From contig NZ_JALJRB010000008.1 of NCBI RefSeq assembly GCF_022968795.1, positions 62,001-126,000 on the forward strand: a stretch of DNA of 64,000 nucleotides, read 5' to 3'. Position numbers and translations under genes: made by a program. The stretch is from Desulfatitalea alkaliphila. Its GTDB lineage: Bacteria; Desulfobacterota; Desulfobacteria; Desulfobacterales; Desulfosarcinaceae. A model generated the notes under the pieces. It had not been told where the DNA came from and did not search any database. It saw nothing but the letters and a program-made list of their open reading frames with translations. Positions 53,936-63,216 of this stretch are shown one piece after another. The stretch's first letter is position 1; each line of letters starts with the position of its first letter.

Positions 53936-55315
53936 TTGAATTCGGCCATGACCATCACGGATGCCCTCATTGACCGCCTGAAACGGGATGCCGAGCTGGT
54001 GTTCAGGGCTGCCCTGGCCGCGGTGGATCCCGCCCAAGCCATCGCCCGCTGCTGCCGCCGGCAAGGCGATCAACTGCACATCCAGGACCGCGACTTCGAT
54101 TTGAGCCGCATCCGGCGCGTACTGTTGGTGGGTGCCGGCAAAGCCACCGCCGCCATGGCCCGGGCGGTGGAATGCCTGTTAGGAGATCGCATCGATCAAG
54201 GCTTGATCAGCGTCAAATACGGCCACACCCTGCACCTGGCCCACATCGACACAATGGAAGCCGGCCACCCACTGCCGGATGCTAACGGGATGCAGGCCGC
54301 CCAACGGATCTTGGCCATGGTACAGCAAGCCCGGTCCGACGATCTGGTGATCGTCCTGATTTCCGGCGGCGGTTCGGCTTTGCTGCCGCTGCCGGTCCAG
54401 ACCGTCACCCTGGCGCAAAAGGTGGCCGCCACCGATCAATTGCTGCGCTGCGGCGCCACGATTCATGAAATCAACGCCTTGCGCAAGCATCTGTCGGCCA
54501 TCAAGGGCGGTCGGCTGGCCCAGGCGGCCGCACCGGCTTCGATCATCACCCTGATGCTGTCGGACGTCGTCGGGGATCAGCCCGATGTGATCGCTTCGGG
54601 CCCGACGGCACCGGATGGTTCCACCTATGGCGATTGTCTGGATATCGTGCGCCGGTATGATTTGGGCGCCCGTCTGCCGAGCAGCGTCCGGGAGCACCTC
54701 GCCGCCGGTGCCGCCGGCCGACGGGAGGAAACGCCCAAGGTGAACACCCATGCCTGGGACCACGTATACAACCGAATCGTGGCCGGCAACGGTATGGCCC
54801 TCCAAGCGGCCGCGCAAACAGCCCGAGGATTGGGTTACCGGCCATTGGTGCTCACCAGCCGCCTGGAAGGCGAGACGCGCACCGTTGCCCGGGTGCATGC
54901 GGCCATTGCCCGGCAGGTGACGGATACGGGTGAACCGGCCCCGCCGCCGGTGTGTATTTTATCGGGTGGCGAAACAACAGTGGTGGTCAAAGGAGAAGGC
55001 CGTGGCGGGCGTAACCAGGAATTCGCCCTGGCCGCGGCCTTGGCGATGACCGACGCGCCGGCCATGGTATTGTTGGCCGCCGGCACCGACGGCAGCGACG
55101 GCCCCACCGATGCAGCCGGGGCCTTTGCCGACCCCACCACGGTGCGCCGTGCCGCCCAAGCCGGCATGGATGCCCGTCGGCACCTGATGGACAGCGACGC
55201 CTACCCCCTTTTCGACCGCCTGGGCGATCTGCTGCGCACCGGTCCCACAGGAACCAATGTGATGGACCTGAACATTTTTTTGTGCCCGGCCGCACACGGT
55301 GGTTCGCGGCGTTGA
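53936..55315 (+). CDS. Glycerate 2-kinase (MOFRL/GckA family)
   Basis: 459 residues. The DUF4147 domain (about 10-250) carries LISGGGSALLPLP near residue 140, and the MOFRL domain has SGGETTVVV, GRGGRNQEFALAAAL near residue 355 and AGTDGSDGPTDAAGAF near residue 382. It phosphorylates D-glycerate to 2-phosphoglycerate. TTG 53936 is favoured because AGGAGG lies four bases before it; ATG 53948 is an option. It follows NRDE by 37 bp. Confidence 0.92.
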   Translation: MNSAMTITDALIDRLKRDAELVFRAALAAVDPAQAIARCCRRQGDQLHIQDRDFDLSRIRRVLLVGAGKATAAMARAVECLLGDRIDQGLISVKYGHTLHLAHIDTMEAGHPLPDANGMQAAQRILAMVQQARSDDLVIVLISGGGSALLPLPVQTVTLAQKVAATDQLLRCGATIHEINALRKHLSAIKGGRLAQAAAPASIITLMLSDVVGDQPDVIASGPTAPDGSTYGDCLDIVRRYDLGARLPSSVREHLAAGAAGRREETPKVNTHAWDHVYNRIVAGNGMALQAAAQTARGLGYRPLVLTSRLEGETRTVARVHAAIARQVTDTGEPAPPPVCILSGGETTVVVKGEGRGGRNQEFALAAALAMTDAPAMVLLAAGTDGSDGPTDAAGAFADPTTVRRAAQAGMDARRHLMDSDAYPLFDRLGDLLRTGPTGTNVMDLNIFLCPAAHGGSRR

Positions 55316-55454
55316 TCGCGGCCGCTGCGGTCTCAGGACTACGGAAGCGGCACGGCTGGACACATGATTGCAAAAGAACGAAAACATGGGTATGAACCCC
55401 GCGCAACCGAACAGGGGGTCGATCCCCTCTCAGCGAATCAGCGAAAGGATGATC

Positions 55455-56345
55455 ATGGCGTTGCATTTCGAGCCCATCGATTTGAAAAGACAGGAAGCAT
55501 ACCGCAAGATGTTGGCCCGCTGCGAGCAGATTGCATCGGACTACAGCTATATCAACCTCTGGGGCTGGGGACCGGAGTATGGATTGACATGGGCCTGGCA
55601 GGCGGATCTGGTCTGGTTGCACCAAAAACATCCGGCGCCGGTCCTCTGGGCGCCGGTGGGTGACTGGCAGGCGGTGGATTGGCAGGTCGCCATGGCAGCG
55701 GCCCGTGCGACGTCCGACCGGATGATCCGCATTCCACAGGCCCTGGCCCGAAGATTGGGCGATGCGTTGGGCGATGCCGTCAGGATTGAAGAAACCCGTG
55801 AACACTGGGACTATCTTTATGACGTCGCCGATCTAGTGGCATTAAAAGGCAATCGCTACCACAAGAAAAAAAACCTGCTGAACCAATTCGTCAACAACAA
55901 CGCTTATCACTATGCCGGTCTGGACAGCGCCATGATCGACCAGGCAATGGGCATGCAAGAGGATTGGTGCACCTGGCGTGATTGCGAAGACAACGACACC
56001 CTGGCGGCCGAAAACAACGCCATCGCCCGGGTCTTGAACGACTGGCGCTCCCTGACCGACCTGGAAGGCGGAGCGCTGGTGGTCGATGAGATCATCGTGG
56101 CCTACACCATCGCCGAAAGCCTACCCGACAGCAGCCTGCTGATTCATTTCGAAAAGGCCTGCCCCGATTACAAGGGCAGCTACCAGGCCATCAACCAGCA
56201 GTTTCTGGCCCACGCAGGTCAAGGGCACACCCTCGTCAACCGCGAACAAGACCTGGGCGACGAAGGCCTGCGCAAGGCCAAGGAATCCTACCATCCTTTG
56301 GATTATGTGCGAAAATACGAGCTCGTTTGGCGGGCAACGGGATAA
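55455..56345 (+). CDS. DUF2156 (LPG synthase C-terminal-like) protein
   Basis: About 296 residues. It matches the soluble DUF2156/phosphatidylglycerol lysyltransferase C-terminal fold (two GNAT-like halves): YSYINLWGWGPEYGL near residue 28, LKGNRYHKKKNLLNQF near residue 131 and a final RKAKESYHPLDYVRKYEL. Lone DUF2156 proteins lack the membrane flippase part, so a role in aminoacyl-tRNA or acyl transfer is inferred. ATG 55455 has AAAGGA in place; an earlier in-frame start at 55368 is weaker. Confidence 0.82.
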   Translation: MALHFEPIDLKRQEAYRKMLARCEQIASDYSYINLWGWGPEYGLTWAWQADLVWLHQKHPAPVLWAPVGDWQAVDWQVAMAAARATSDRMIRIPQALARRLGDALGDAVRIEETREHWDYLYDVADLVALKGNRYHKKKNLLNQFVNNNAYHYAGLDSAMIDQAMGMQEDWCTWRDCEDNDTLAAENNAIARVLNDWRSLTDLEGGALVVDEIIVAYTIAESLPDSSLLIHFEKACPDYKGSYQAINQQFLAHAGQGHTLVNREQDLGDEGLRKAKESYHPLDYVRKYELVWRATG

Positions 56346-56362
56346 TGCAGGCCGCCGATCAC

Positions 56363-57862
56363 TCAGACGATGACCGGGATGTACACGGAAAAGGTCGTCC
56401 CCTTGTCCACCGTGCTGTCGACTTCGATACGGCCGTTGTGGGCCTCCACGATGCTCTTGACGATGGGCAGACCCAGGCCGGTACCCACGATCAGACGGGT
56501 TTTGTCATTTTTGACCCGGTAGAACCGTTTGAAGATGTGGGGCAAATCGTCGGCCGGAATGCCGAATCCGGAGTCGGCCACCTGAATGCAGACAAAGTCG
56601 TCGACGGCGCGGGCCTTGACCTCGACCCGGCCTTTGGCCGGTGTGTATTGAATGGCATTGCCGATCAAATTGGACAACACCTCTTCCATGTTCATGCGGT
56701 TGGCCAATACCGGCGGCAGATCGGGCAACGGCGCAAGCACCAGTTCAATCTCCTTGGATTCCGCCCGCGGTCGATGAAAAACCGCCTGGTCTTCGATCAA
56801 GGGCGCCAGGGAGAGCTTTTCCTTTTCCATATGGATCAGGCCCGATTCCATCTTGGCCAGGTCCAGCAATTCCGAAGAGAGGGTCACCAGGGCCTTGATC
56901 TTCTCCGAAGCACGGGTCAAAATTTCCGTCTGCTTCTGTGACACATCACCGGCCAAACCGTCCAGAATCACCTTCAGCTGCATCAGCACGGAGTTGAGCG
57001 GGCCGCGGATTTCATGGGACACCATGGAGACGAAATCGGACTTCATCTGCTCCACCTGCTTGACGGTGGTGATGTCATGCATCACGGTGATGGTACCCAA
57101 AGTGCGCTCCAGGCGATCTCGGAAGGGCACGCAACGCACCCCGAAGATACGCGCTTCGTCATGCCCGTGGGGTGCCGAATGGACCTCGGCGGTGATTTCG
57201 GCAAACTGTTCGGGAGTCATGGCCAGGGCCTGATCGATCATCTCCAGAATGCGACCGTCGCTGACCAACTGATCCACCGGCTTGCCGATGGGGGGCGCAG
57301 ACCCCTTGAATCCCACCATCTGTAAGAAGGCATGGTTGGCAAGGGCCACCTGTTTGGTAGTGTCGGTGGCCATCACCCCGCCGGCCAGATGGTTGATCAT
57401 GGTGCGCATGCGGGACTTTTCGTTGGCGATGTCCTGCAGGGTGCGAATATGTTCGATGGCCTTGGTGACCACGATCCGCAAGTCTTGGGGCGAGAAGGGT
57501 TTGGAGATGAAATCGAAGGCCCCGTTTTTCATGGCCTCCACGGCATGATCCAACGTGGCGTAGCCGGTGATCACAATCACCACCGTATCGGGGTGCCGCG
57601 CTCGTATGTGGACCAATGCCTCCAGGCCGGACATGCCCGGCATCAAAAGGTCCAACAAGATGATGTCGAAATGGCGTTGGTCGATCTGTTCCAGGCCCAC
57701 CTCGGCGTTTTCGGCCTGGGCCACGTCGAAACCCTCCTGGCGCAGCATCTGGTTGCACACCTGCCGGACCCGCTTTTCGTCATCCACGATCAAGACGCTG
57801 GGTTTTTTGAAATCGACGGGGCCGGCCCCATTTTCGGCCCCGGGACAATCGGATGGTGCCAC
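56363..57862 (-). CDS. Receiver-PAS-histidine kinase
   Basis: 499 residues. The receiver domain (about 22-140) keeps Asp in DIILLDLLMPG near residue 72 and Lys in DFISKPFSP near residue 122. A PAS-like domain (about 155-270) follows. The H-box is VSHEIRGPLNSV near residue 288, and the ATPase has NLIGNAIQYTP, DSGFGIP and GTGLGLPIVKSI. It may be driven by phosphotransfer from the PAS kinase upstream. GTG 57862 is 2 bases after the PAS kinase stop. It is the end of the signalling run after metF. Confidence 0.9.
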   Translation of the reverse strand: MAPSDCPGAENGAGPVDFKKPSVLIVDDEKRVRQVCNQMLRQEGFDVAQAENAEVGLEQIDQRHFDIILLDLLMPGMSGLEALVHIRARHPDTVVIVITGYATLDHAVEAMKNGAFDFISKPFSPQDLRIVVTKAIEHIRTLQDIANEKSRMRTMINHLAGGVMATDTTKQVALANHAFLQMVGFKGSAPPIGKPVDQLVSDGRILEMIDQALAMTPEQFAEITAEVHSAPHGHDEARIFGVRCVPFRDRLERTLGTITVMHDITTVKQVEQMKSDFVSMVSHEIRGPLNSVLMQLKVILDGLAGDVSQKQTEILTRASEKIKALVTLSSELLDLAKMESGLIHMEKEKLSLAPLIEDQAVFHRPRAESKEIELVLAPLPDLPPVLANRMNMEEVLSNLIGNAIQYTPAKGRVEVKARAVDDFVCIQVADSGFGIPADDLPHIFKRFYRVKNDKTRLIVGTGLGLPIVKSIVEAHNGRIEVDSTVDKGTTFSVYIPVIV

Positions 57863-57864
57863 GG

Positions 57865-59373
57865 CTACATTTCCTCTTCGGCTTCGGCGGTCGGGTCCTG
57901 AACCGCCTGGTACAGTTCGAATTCCAATACAAAGGTGGTGCCTTCGGCACTGGTGCGGCTGACCCGGATGTTGCCCTTGTTCTCTTTGATCAAGCCGTAG
58001 GCGGTGCTCAGCCCCAGTCCGGTACCTTCGCCCGGCGCCTTGGTGGTGTAAAACGGGTCGAAAATTTTGGAAAGGTGCTCCGCTGCGATACCGCAGCCGG
58101 TATCGGACACTTCCAGATAGGCCTTGCCCCGGACCTTGTCCCGATAGGTCCGCAAGGTCAATGTGCCGGCACCGGCCATGGCGCTGACGGCGTTGATCAC
58201 CAGGTTGATGATCACCTGGCTGATCTGATTCTTGTCCACGTGCACCAGCATCATCTCATCGGAAAAATCCCTTTCGATCTTCACGTTACGAAACATTTTG
58301 GGGTCCCGTACCAGCGTCAGGCTTTGATTCACGATGGCGTTGAGCTGGATGATGTCTTTCATCGGGCTGGACTGGCGACTGTAAGCCAACAAATTCTGCA
58401 CGATGTCACGGCAGCGCTTCACATCTTCGACCACCGCCTCCACATCTTCCCTTTCGGGATCCTCCGGCACCATTTTTTCCAGTTTCAGGTTGGCGTAGAA
58501 CAAGATACCGGTCAGCGGGTTGTTGATTTCGTGGGCCACGCCGGCGGCCAGTTGCCCCAGGGAGGCCATCTTCTCGGACTGGGCCAGTTGGGCCTGGGCA
58601 TCCTTGAGTTTGCGCTCCACGGCCAACTTTTCCCGCAGGTCGGTATAAATGCCCACGGTGGCCACCTCTTCTTCGTCTTCATAGATGATGGAGGCCGTCA
58701 AATCCACCGGGATCTCTTCTCCCTGCGCATTGACGATGGTGGTGCGCACGCTGGGCAGCTTGCCGCGGCTTTGCTTGAGCTGCCGCATGATGCTGCTGGC
58801 GGTACCCGACGGATAAAGCTGGTGGGCCGTCACATGGCGGATGGCGAAGGTGTTGGTGTAGCCGAACAACTCTTCGGCCGCCGGGTTCATCAGAAGAATA
58901 TGACCATATCGATCGGCGGCGACGATGGCGATGGGCGACCCCAGGATCACCTTTTCCAGAAAATCCTCGGTCTCCTTGAGCGCCAGCTCCAGATGCTTCT
59001 GGCGGGTGACATCCCGCACGCTCTCCATGATGTAGGCCACTTCGCCGTTGTCGTCGAGGATGGGAGAGAAAACCCGATCCTCGTAAAGCCGCTTGCCTGT
59101 CCGGGTGGTGAAACGGCGCATGGCCGAAGTGCCGCTCTTATCGCTGATCACCTTTTCGAAAGGGCACACCTTGTTGGGGCAGGTTTCCGCACCGTAGAAC
59201 ACTTGGTGGCATCGCTTGCCTATCACCTGGTCCATTTCCACGGCGTACTTTTGCAGAAAGATCTGGTTGGCGGAAACAATGCTCCGGTCGGGTTTGAGAA
59301 TCAGCGTGGGAAACGAGAGGGAGTCGAAAACCCGCAGGCGCCAATCCAGCTCTTTATAGAGATGCTCGTTCAT
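57865..59373 (-). CDS. PAS-PAS histidine kinase with a cysteine-rich first PAS
   Basis: 502 residues, cytoplasmic. PAS 1 (about 15-125) has a CHQVFYGAETCPNKVCP cluster near residue 55, which could sense redox or metal. PAS 2 (about 135-255) follows, then HEINNPLTGILF near residue 286 and the ATPase motifs NLVINAVSAMAGAG, DTGCGIA and GTGLGLSTAYGL. It starts 9 bp after the ACT-like gene. No membrane helix is present. Confidence 0.9.
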   Translation of the reverse strand: MNEHLYKELDWRLRVFDSLSFPTLILKPDRSIVSANQIFLQKYAVEMDQVIGKRCHQVFYGAETCPNKVCPFEKVISDKSGTSAMRRFTTRTGKRLYEDRVFSPILDDNGEVAYIMESVRDVTRQKHLELALKETEDFLEKVILGSPIAIVAADRYGHILLMNPAAEELFGYTNTFAIRHVTAHQLYPSGTASSIMRQLKQSRGKLPSVRTTIVNAQGEEIPVDLTASIIYEDEEEVATVGIYTDLREKLAVERKLKDAQAQLAQSEKMASLGQLAAGVAHEINNPLTGILFYANLKLEKMVPEDPEREDVEAVVEDVKRCRDIVQNLLAYSRQSSPMKDIIQLNAIVNQSLTLVRDPKMFRNVKIERDFSDEMMLVHVDKNQISQVIINLVINAVSAMAGAGTLTLRTYRDKVRGKAYLEVSDTGCGIAAEHLSKIFDPFYTTKAPGEGTGLGLSTAYGLIKENKGNIRVSRTSAEGTTFVLEFELYQAVQDPTAEAEEEM

Positions 59374-59382
59374 GGGGATCCA

Positions 59383-59922
59383 TCATCCTTGTACCGGCGA
59401 TGCACCTTGCCGGGGGCCGTTAACCGCCGTCGGGATTTCAAACGCCCCGGCCAGCAACATCCGGGTGGCGGCGCCCTGCCCGGCCGGCAGCACCAGGTAG
59501 ATGCTGGCAACAGAGCAGATGGCGGCCAACAAGGGAACTTGGCCGCGGTGCAAGACCTGGTAGGTGAAGTCCATGATACCGTAACGATCCCCGAAATGGG
59601 GGCCGTGGAACCAGACCAAATCCACCATGGTCTCGGGCGCCGCGCCGCCGCCATCGCAAGCAGTGTTGCCGATCCAAATCGGCCGAATGCGGTTCCAGTG
59701 CACCGGCTCACATACCAGGGACATCGTCATGGACGCCTCTGGGTCCAAACGCGCCCAAGTCAATTGGAATGTCGCCGCCGGATCTGCCAAGCCCTGCAAA
59801 CCCCGGGACCAATCATCCACACGATCCAAGGGCAGACGCAGGGCATGCCACACCAACCCTTCACGGAACTGAAATCCGTAAGTGCGGATGATGGGCTCCC
59901 AATAGACTGCGATGGTTTCCAT
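59383..59922 (-). CDS. Hypothetical protein with ACT-like C-terminal region
   Basis: 179 residues, no membrane helix. The C-terminal half (GQVPLLAAICSVASIYLVLP near residues 126-146) resembles the last strand-helix of ACT domains. The N-terminal half starts ETIAVYWEPIIRTYGFQFR and matches no family I know. It lies 44 bp after the tandem ACT gene and 9 bp before the PAS kinase, so it is likely a partner of that kinase. The ligand is unknown. Confidence 0.6.
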   Translation of the reverse strand: METIAVYWEPIIRTYGFQFREGLVWHALRLPLDRVDDWSRGLQGLADPAATFQLTWARLDPEASMTMSLVCEPVHWNRIRPIWIGNTACDGGGAAPETMVDLVWFHGPHFGDRYGIMDFTYQVLHRGQVPLLAAICSVASIYLVLPAGQGAATRMLLAGAFEIPTAVNGPRQGASPVQG

Positions 59923-59966
59923 ATTGGATCCATTCCAAGGTATTGCAAGTCATCGGCCGCTCGCCG

Positions 59967-60485
59967 TCAGTGTGCCCGCTTCTGCTGACGAACCGTGAAG
60001 GTCGGCTTCAGGGGCGATACATTGCGCGGCAGGTCAAAGCGATCGACGATCCTTGAAGCGGCTTCCTCCAACCGCTCGTAATCGGTTGCCAAGGTGAGCG
60101 CGGCAATGGATGATGCCAACCCATGCAACGGAATACCGGCCTCATGCAGGGTCTGCACCACACGACCGAGCAACGGGATGCTGCCACGATGGGGATAAAG
60201 CGTCAGCAGTCCCATGGTATTGCCGAAAGTGACCGATGCATGCAGTTGGGGATCGTGGGCGATCAACCGGACCACCTCGTTGCGTTGCTCCGGATCGATG
60301 CAACAAAGGGTTCGGGCCCTGGAGCCGGCGCCGGCGGCGGTCATGAAAGCGATGTTGACCCTGGCCGCGGTCAACAAACGGCACAACCGGGGCGTCCAAT
60401 CGCGGGTCGCTGGATCGGATCGAAGCTGCAGGGCCAGGACGGGAGGGCTGATTTTGATACCACTGATGGCCATGGCGTCTGTCAT
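59967..60485 (-). CDS. Tandem ACT-domain protein
   Basis: 172 residues. Two ACT-like units are suggested, about residues 15-85 and 90-160, the second with HEAGIPLHGLASSIAALTLA, close to the aspartokinase regulatory domain pattern. No kinase domain is attached. Standalone ACT proteins bind amino acids or other small ligands and control partners. It lies 205 bp after the response regulator and 44 bp before the ACT-like gene. Confidence 0.65.
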   Translation of the reverse strand: MTDAMAISGIKISPPVLALQLRSDPATRDWTPRLCRLLTAARVNIAFMTAAGAGSRARTLCCIDPEQRNEVVRLIAHDPQLHASVTFGNTMGLLTLYPHRGSIPLLGRVVQTLHEAGIPLHGLASSIAALTLATDYERLEEAASRIVDRFDLPRNVSPLKPTFTVRQQKRAH

Positions 60486-60690
60486 GGGAATCCGTCGACC
60501 GCGCCGTTACAGCTTCAGCGGGTTTGGATGACAAACAGGACGGCCCGGATGCACGGGACCCGGATCTTGGTTGGCGGACCGTGGCCCCGGTGGCGGGCAA
60601 AAGATCTCTTGCCGACCGCCGGGCGCCGGGGGTGTGTTGGCCGGGCCACCTGTTTGCAATCGTTTGCATGGATGTCAGACATCCAGGCTA

Positions 60691-61074
60691 TTACAAATTA
60701 TCGGCCACGATCTCCATCAGCTTGTCCAGATCGATGGGCTTGGGGATGAAATCATCGGCCAAGGTGTTCTTGCCATCGACATGGGTGTAGCTGGTATCGG
60801 GAACGGCATCGGCCACGGCCGTGAGCAGCACCACGGTAATGTCTTTGTACTGGGGATCGTTTTTGATCTCGTTACACAGCACATAGCCGTTTTTTCGAGG
60901 CATCATCACATCCAGGATTACCAGGGCGGGACGTTCGGCCTTGATTTTGTCCCAGGCTTCCACCCCGTCGTAGGCCTTGGCCACGCGGTAATTTTTGCTC
61001 TCCAATTTCATGCTCACCGACTCGACCAGGTCGGGATCGTCGTCCACCACCAATATCAACGGCTTGTCGCTCAT
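60691..61074 (-). CDS. Single-domain response regulator
   Basis: 127 residues, receiver only. The phosphoacceptor Asp is in LVILDVMMPRKNG near residue 57, the acidic pair is VDDDPD near residue 11, and the Lys is in FIPKPIDLDK near residue 108. It has an insertion of some 12 residues before the Lys (ADAVPDTSYTHVDGKN). AAGGAGG precedes ATG 61074. Without an output domain it is likely a phosphorelay or protein-binding unit. It lies 81 bp after metF. Confidence 0.9.
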   Translation of the reverse strand: MSDKPLILVVDDDPDLVESVSMKLESKNYRVAKAYDGVEAWDKIKAERPALVILDVMMPRKNGYVLCNEIKNDPQYKDITVVLLTAVADAVPDTSYTHVDGKNTLADDFIPKPIDLDKLMEIVADNL

Positions 61075-61155
61075 GATGCTTATCCTCCTTGATACATTGA
61101 AGAAACCGTCCAACAACGGCGCCGCTCCATGGAAGGTTCGGCGCCGTCGCACATG

Positions 61156-62079
61156 CTAAAGCTGAGGCCGCGGATAGAGTCCGGAACGCTCCACGATTTC
61201 CGGTACCGCCGACTCCCATTCGATGGCCATGATATGTATACCAGCTACGCCCTCGATGGACAACAGCCGTTGAATGGTTTCGACACAAATATCGATTCCC
61301 TCTTGGGGCTGTTTCTCTTTAGGGGTTTTGGCCATGCGCTCCACCAGGTGATCGGGCACATCCATGCCGGGTACTTTGTTTTTCATATAGCGGGCCGCCC
61401 CAACCGACTTCATGGGGGTCACGCCGGCCATGATGTAGACCTCCTTGTGCAGTTCCCGCTCCCGCACACCCTTCATCCACTGCTCGAACTTATCCATGTT
61501 GTAGATGCACTGGGTCTGGATGAATTCCACCCCTGCCCTGACCTTCTTGGCCAACCGGGCCACCCGCAGCTCGAACGGGTCGGCGAAGGGATTGGCCGCC
61601 GCACCGACAAACATCTTGGGAGCACCCTTGATGTCGGCGCCGCCCTGAAACTTACCCTCGTCGCGCATTTTGCGCACGGTCTGGATCAATTGGATCGAAT
61701 CCAGGTCGAAGACGCCGGCGGCCATGGGATGGTCGCCGAAATGGGGATGATCGCCGGACAGGCACAGCAAGGTGTTGATGCCGTGGGAATAGGCGCCGAT
61801 GATATCCGCCTGCATGGCCAGTCGGTTACGATCGCGACACACCATCTGCATCACCGGCGGCAAATCCATCTGCTGCAGAATAAGACTGGCGGCGAAACTG
61901 GACATGCGCACCATGGCGGTCTGATTGTCCGTCACGTTCACGGCATCCACATAGCCGCGCAGCTTTTCGGCTTTTTCCTTGACCACATCGGGCATGGCGC
62001 CCCGGGGAGGGCCGCATTCACCGGTCACCGCAATATGTCCGGCCTTAAACACTTTTTCCAATACGCTGTCAGTATTCAT
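61156..62079 (-). CDS. metF: Methylenetetrahydrofolate reductase MetF
   Basis: 307 residues. The N-terminal VTGECGPPRGA has the acidic residue of the FAD-type MTHFR, followed by a TIM barrel (VNVTDNQTA, CLSGDHP, VEFIQTQCIYN). It reduces methylene-THF to methyl-THF in the Wood-Ljungdahl pathway. It overlaps metV (ATGA). In Moorella MetF works with MetV and HdrABC-MvhD as a larger complex, and the same genes are here. Confidence 0.93.
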   Translation of the reverse strand: MNTDSVLEKVFKAGHIAVTGECGPPRGAMPDVVKEKAEKLRGYVDAVNVTDNQTAMVRMSSFAASLILQQMDLPPVMQMVCRDRNRLAMQADIIGAYSHGINTLLCLSGDHPHFGDHPMAAGVFDLDSIQLIQTVRKMRDEGKFQGGADIKGAPKMFVGAAANPFADPFELRVARLAKKVRAGVEFIQTQCIYNMDKFEQWMKGVRERELHKEVYIMAGVTPMKSVGAARYMKNKVPGMDVPDHLVERMAKTPKEKQPQEGIDICVETIQRLLSIEGVAGIHIMAIEWESAVPEIVERSGLYPRPQL

Positions 62080-62744
62080 TGTGCCAAATCCTCTCTCACG
62101 ATCTTACGAGGCCCACCGCCCCTTTCCGTACGCCAGTCTTTTGCCAGGATAATCTCTTCGTACCGGTCCTCGATACCCAGCTCCTTGAGCCGGTCCCAGA
62201 TCAACTGCCACACGCAATCGATTTCCGGGCTGACCTCGCACTTGCCTTTGCTCGATCCGCCGCAGGGGCCGTTCATCAACCGTTTGGAGCAACGGGCGAT
62301 GGGACAGATGCCGCCGGTCAATCCCAACAGGCAGTTGCCGCAGCCGTGACAGCGCTCGGCCCACACGCCCGGGCGCTCGGCGGCGCCCATGAACTGGGTG
62401 TTCACGGCGGGATAGACCCGTTTGTCACGGAAGCGCCGAACTACTTCCTGCACGCCGCAGCCGCAGGCCATGGAGACCACCGCGTCCACCTGGTCGATGA
62501 ACGGTGCCAGCTCTTCCACGTACTCCGGCTCGCACTGGCGCTCCAGGGTCATTTCGCGGATGTCCACGGTCTTGCCCCGCTTCATGAAATCCATTTGCAT
62601 GGCCGAGGCCAGCATGGCCACCTCTTTGCGGCCGCCGGCCGCGCACACGGTCACACACTCATTGCACCCCACCAGAAGAATTCGTCGGCAGTTATCGATG
62701 TAGTCGATGATCTCCGCCAGGGGTTTCCGTTCAGCTGTTATCAT
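62076..62744 (-). CDS. metV: Methylenetetrahydrofolate reductase zinc/Fe-S subunit MetV
   Basis: 222 residues. It has ten or more cysteines: VGCNECVTVCAAGG near residue 23, SMACGCGVQEV near residue 91, and CHGCGNC, CPIARC and GPCGG near residues 130-165. MetV binds an Fe-S cluster and Zn and supports MetF. ATG 62744 has AAAGGAGA upstream. It sits 16 bp after mvhD. Confidence 0.93.
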   Translation of the reverse strand: MITAERKPLAEIIDYIDNCRRILLVGCNECVTVCAAGGRKEVAMLASAMQMDFMKRGKTVDIREMTLERQCEPEYVEELAPFIDQVDAVVSMACGCGVQEVVRRFRDKRVYPAVNTQFMGAAERPGVWAERCHGCGNCLLGLTGGICPIARCSKRLMNGPCGGSSKGKCEVSPEIDCVWQLIWDRLKELGIEDRYEEIILAKDWRTERGGGPRKIVREDLAQ

Positions 62745-62760
62745 GATTGTCTCTTCTCCT

Positions 62761-63216
62761 TTAATTGACCTGGGCGACCGGTTCCGCGGCGGCTTGCCCC
62801 TTGCGGACGGCGGCGACGGGATTGGGACCCAGCTTGCGGATCTGTTCCGTGAATTCATTGGCAATGGAAGCGAATCGGGTACCCATGCCGGCGGACATGG
62901 TCACCATGGCCAACCGCTCCGGCTCGATACCGATCTCTTCCAGTTGTTGCTGCACGTAGGCGACACGTCGGGCGGCGCGCACATTGCCGGTTTTGAAGTG
63001 GCAATCGCCTTCCAGGCATCCGGCCACCAGCACGCCGTCGGCACCCAGCTCCAACGCCTTCATCATATGTATGGGATCGACCTTGCCGCTGCACGGCACC
63101 CGCACGATCTTCACATTGGCCGGATAGTCCAGGCGCATCGTGCCGGCCATGTCGGCCGCGGTGTAGGCGCAATAGTGGCAGCAGAAGGCGACAATCACGG
63201 GTTCGAATCTTTCCAT
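62761..63216 (-). CDS. mvhD: MvhD-like Fe-S subunit (hydrogenase/heterodisulfide reductase-linked)
   Basis: 151 residues. The MvhD motif is FCCHYCAYTAADMAG near residue 10, with PCSGKVDPIHMMKALELGAD near residue 36 and GCLEGDCHFKTGN near residue 60. It carries a [2Fe-2S] cluster that passes electrons to HdrA. It overlaps the hdrA stop by one base (TGATG). Confidence 0.94.
   Translation of the reverse strand: MERFEPVIVAFCCHYCAYTAADMAGTMRLDYPANVKIVRVPCSGKVDPIHMMKALELGADGVLVAGCLEGDCHFKTGNVRAARRVAYVQQQLEEIGIEPERLAMVTMSAGMGTRFASIANEFTEQIRKLGPNPVAAVRKGQAAAEPVAQVN

Noticed and set aside
57853-59988. 711-residue frame antisense to the PAS kinase
   Set aside because: Shadow frame; the kinase motifs are on the minus strand.
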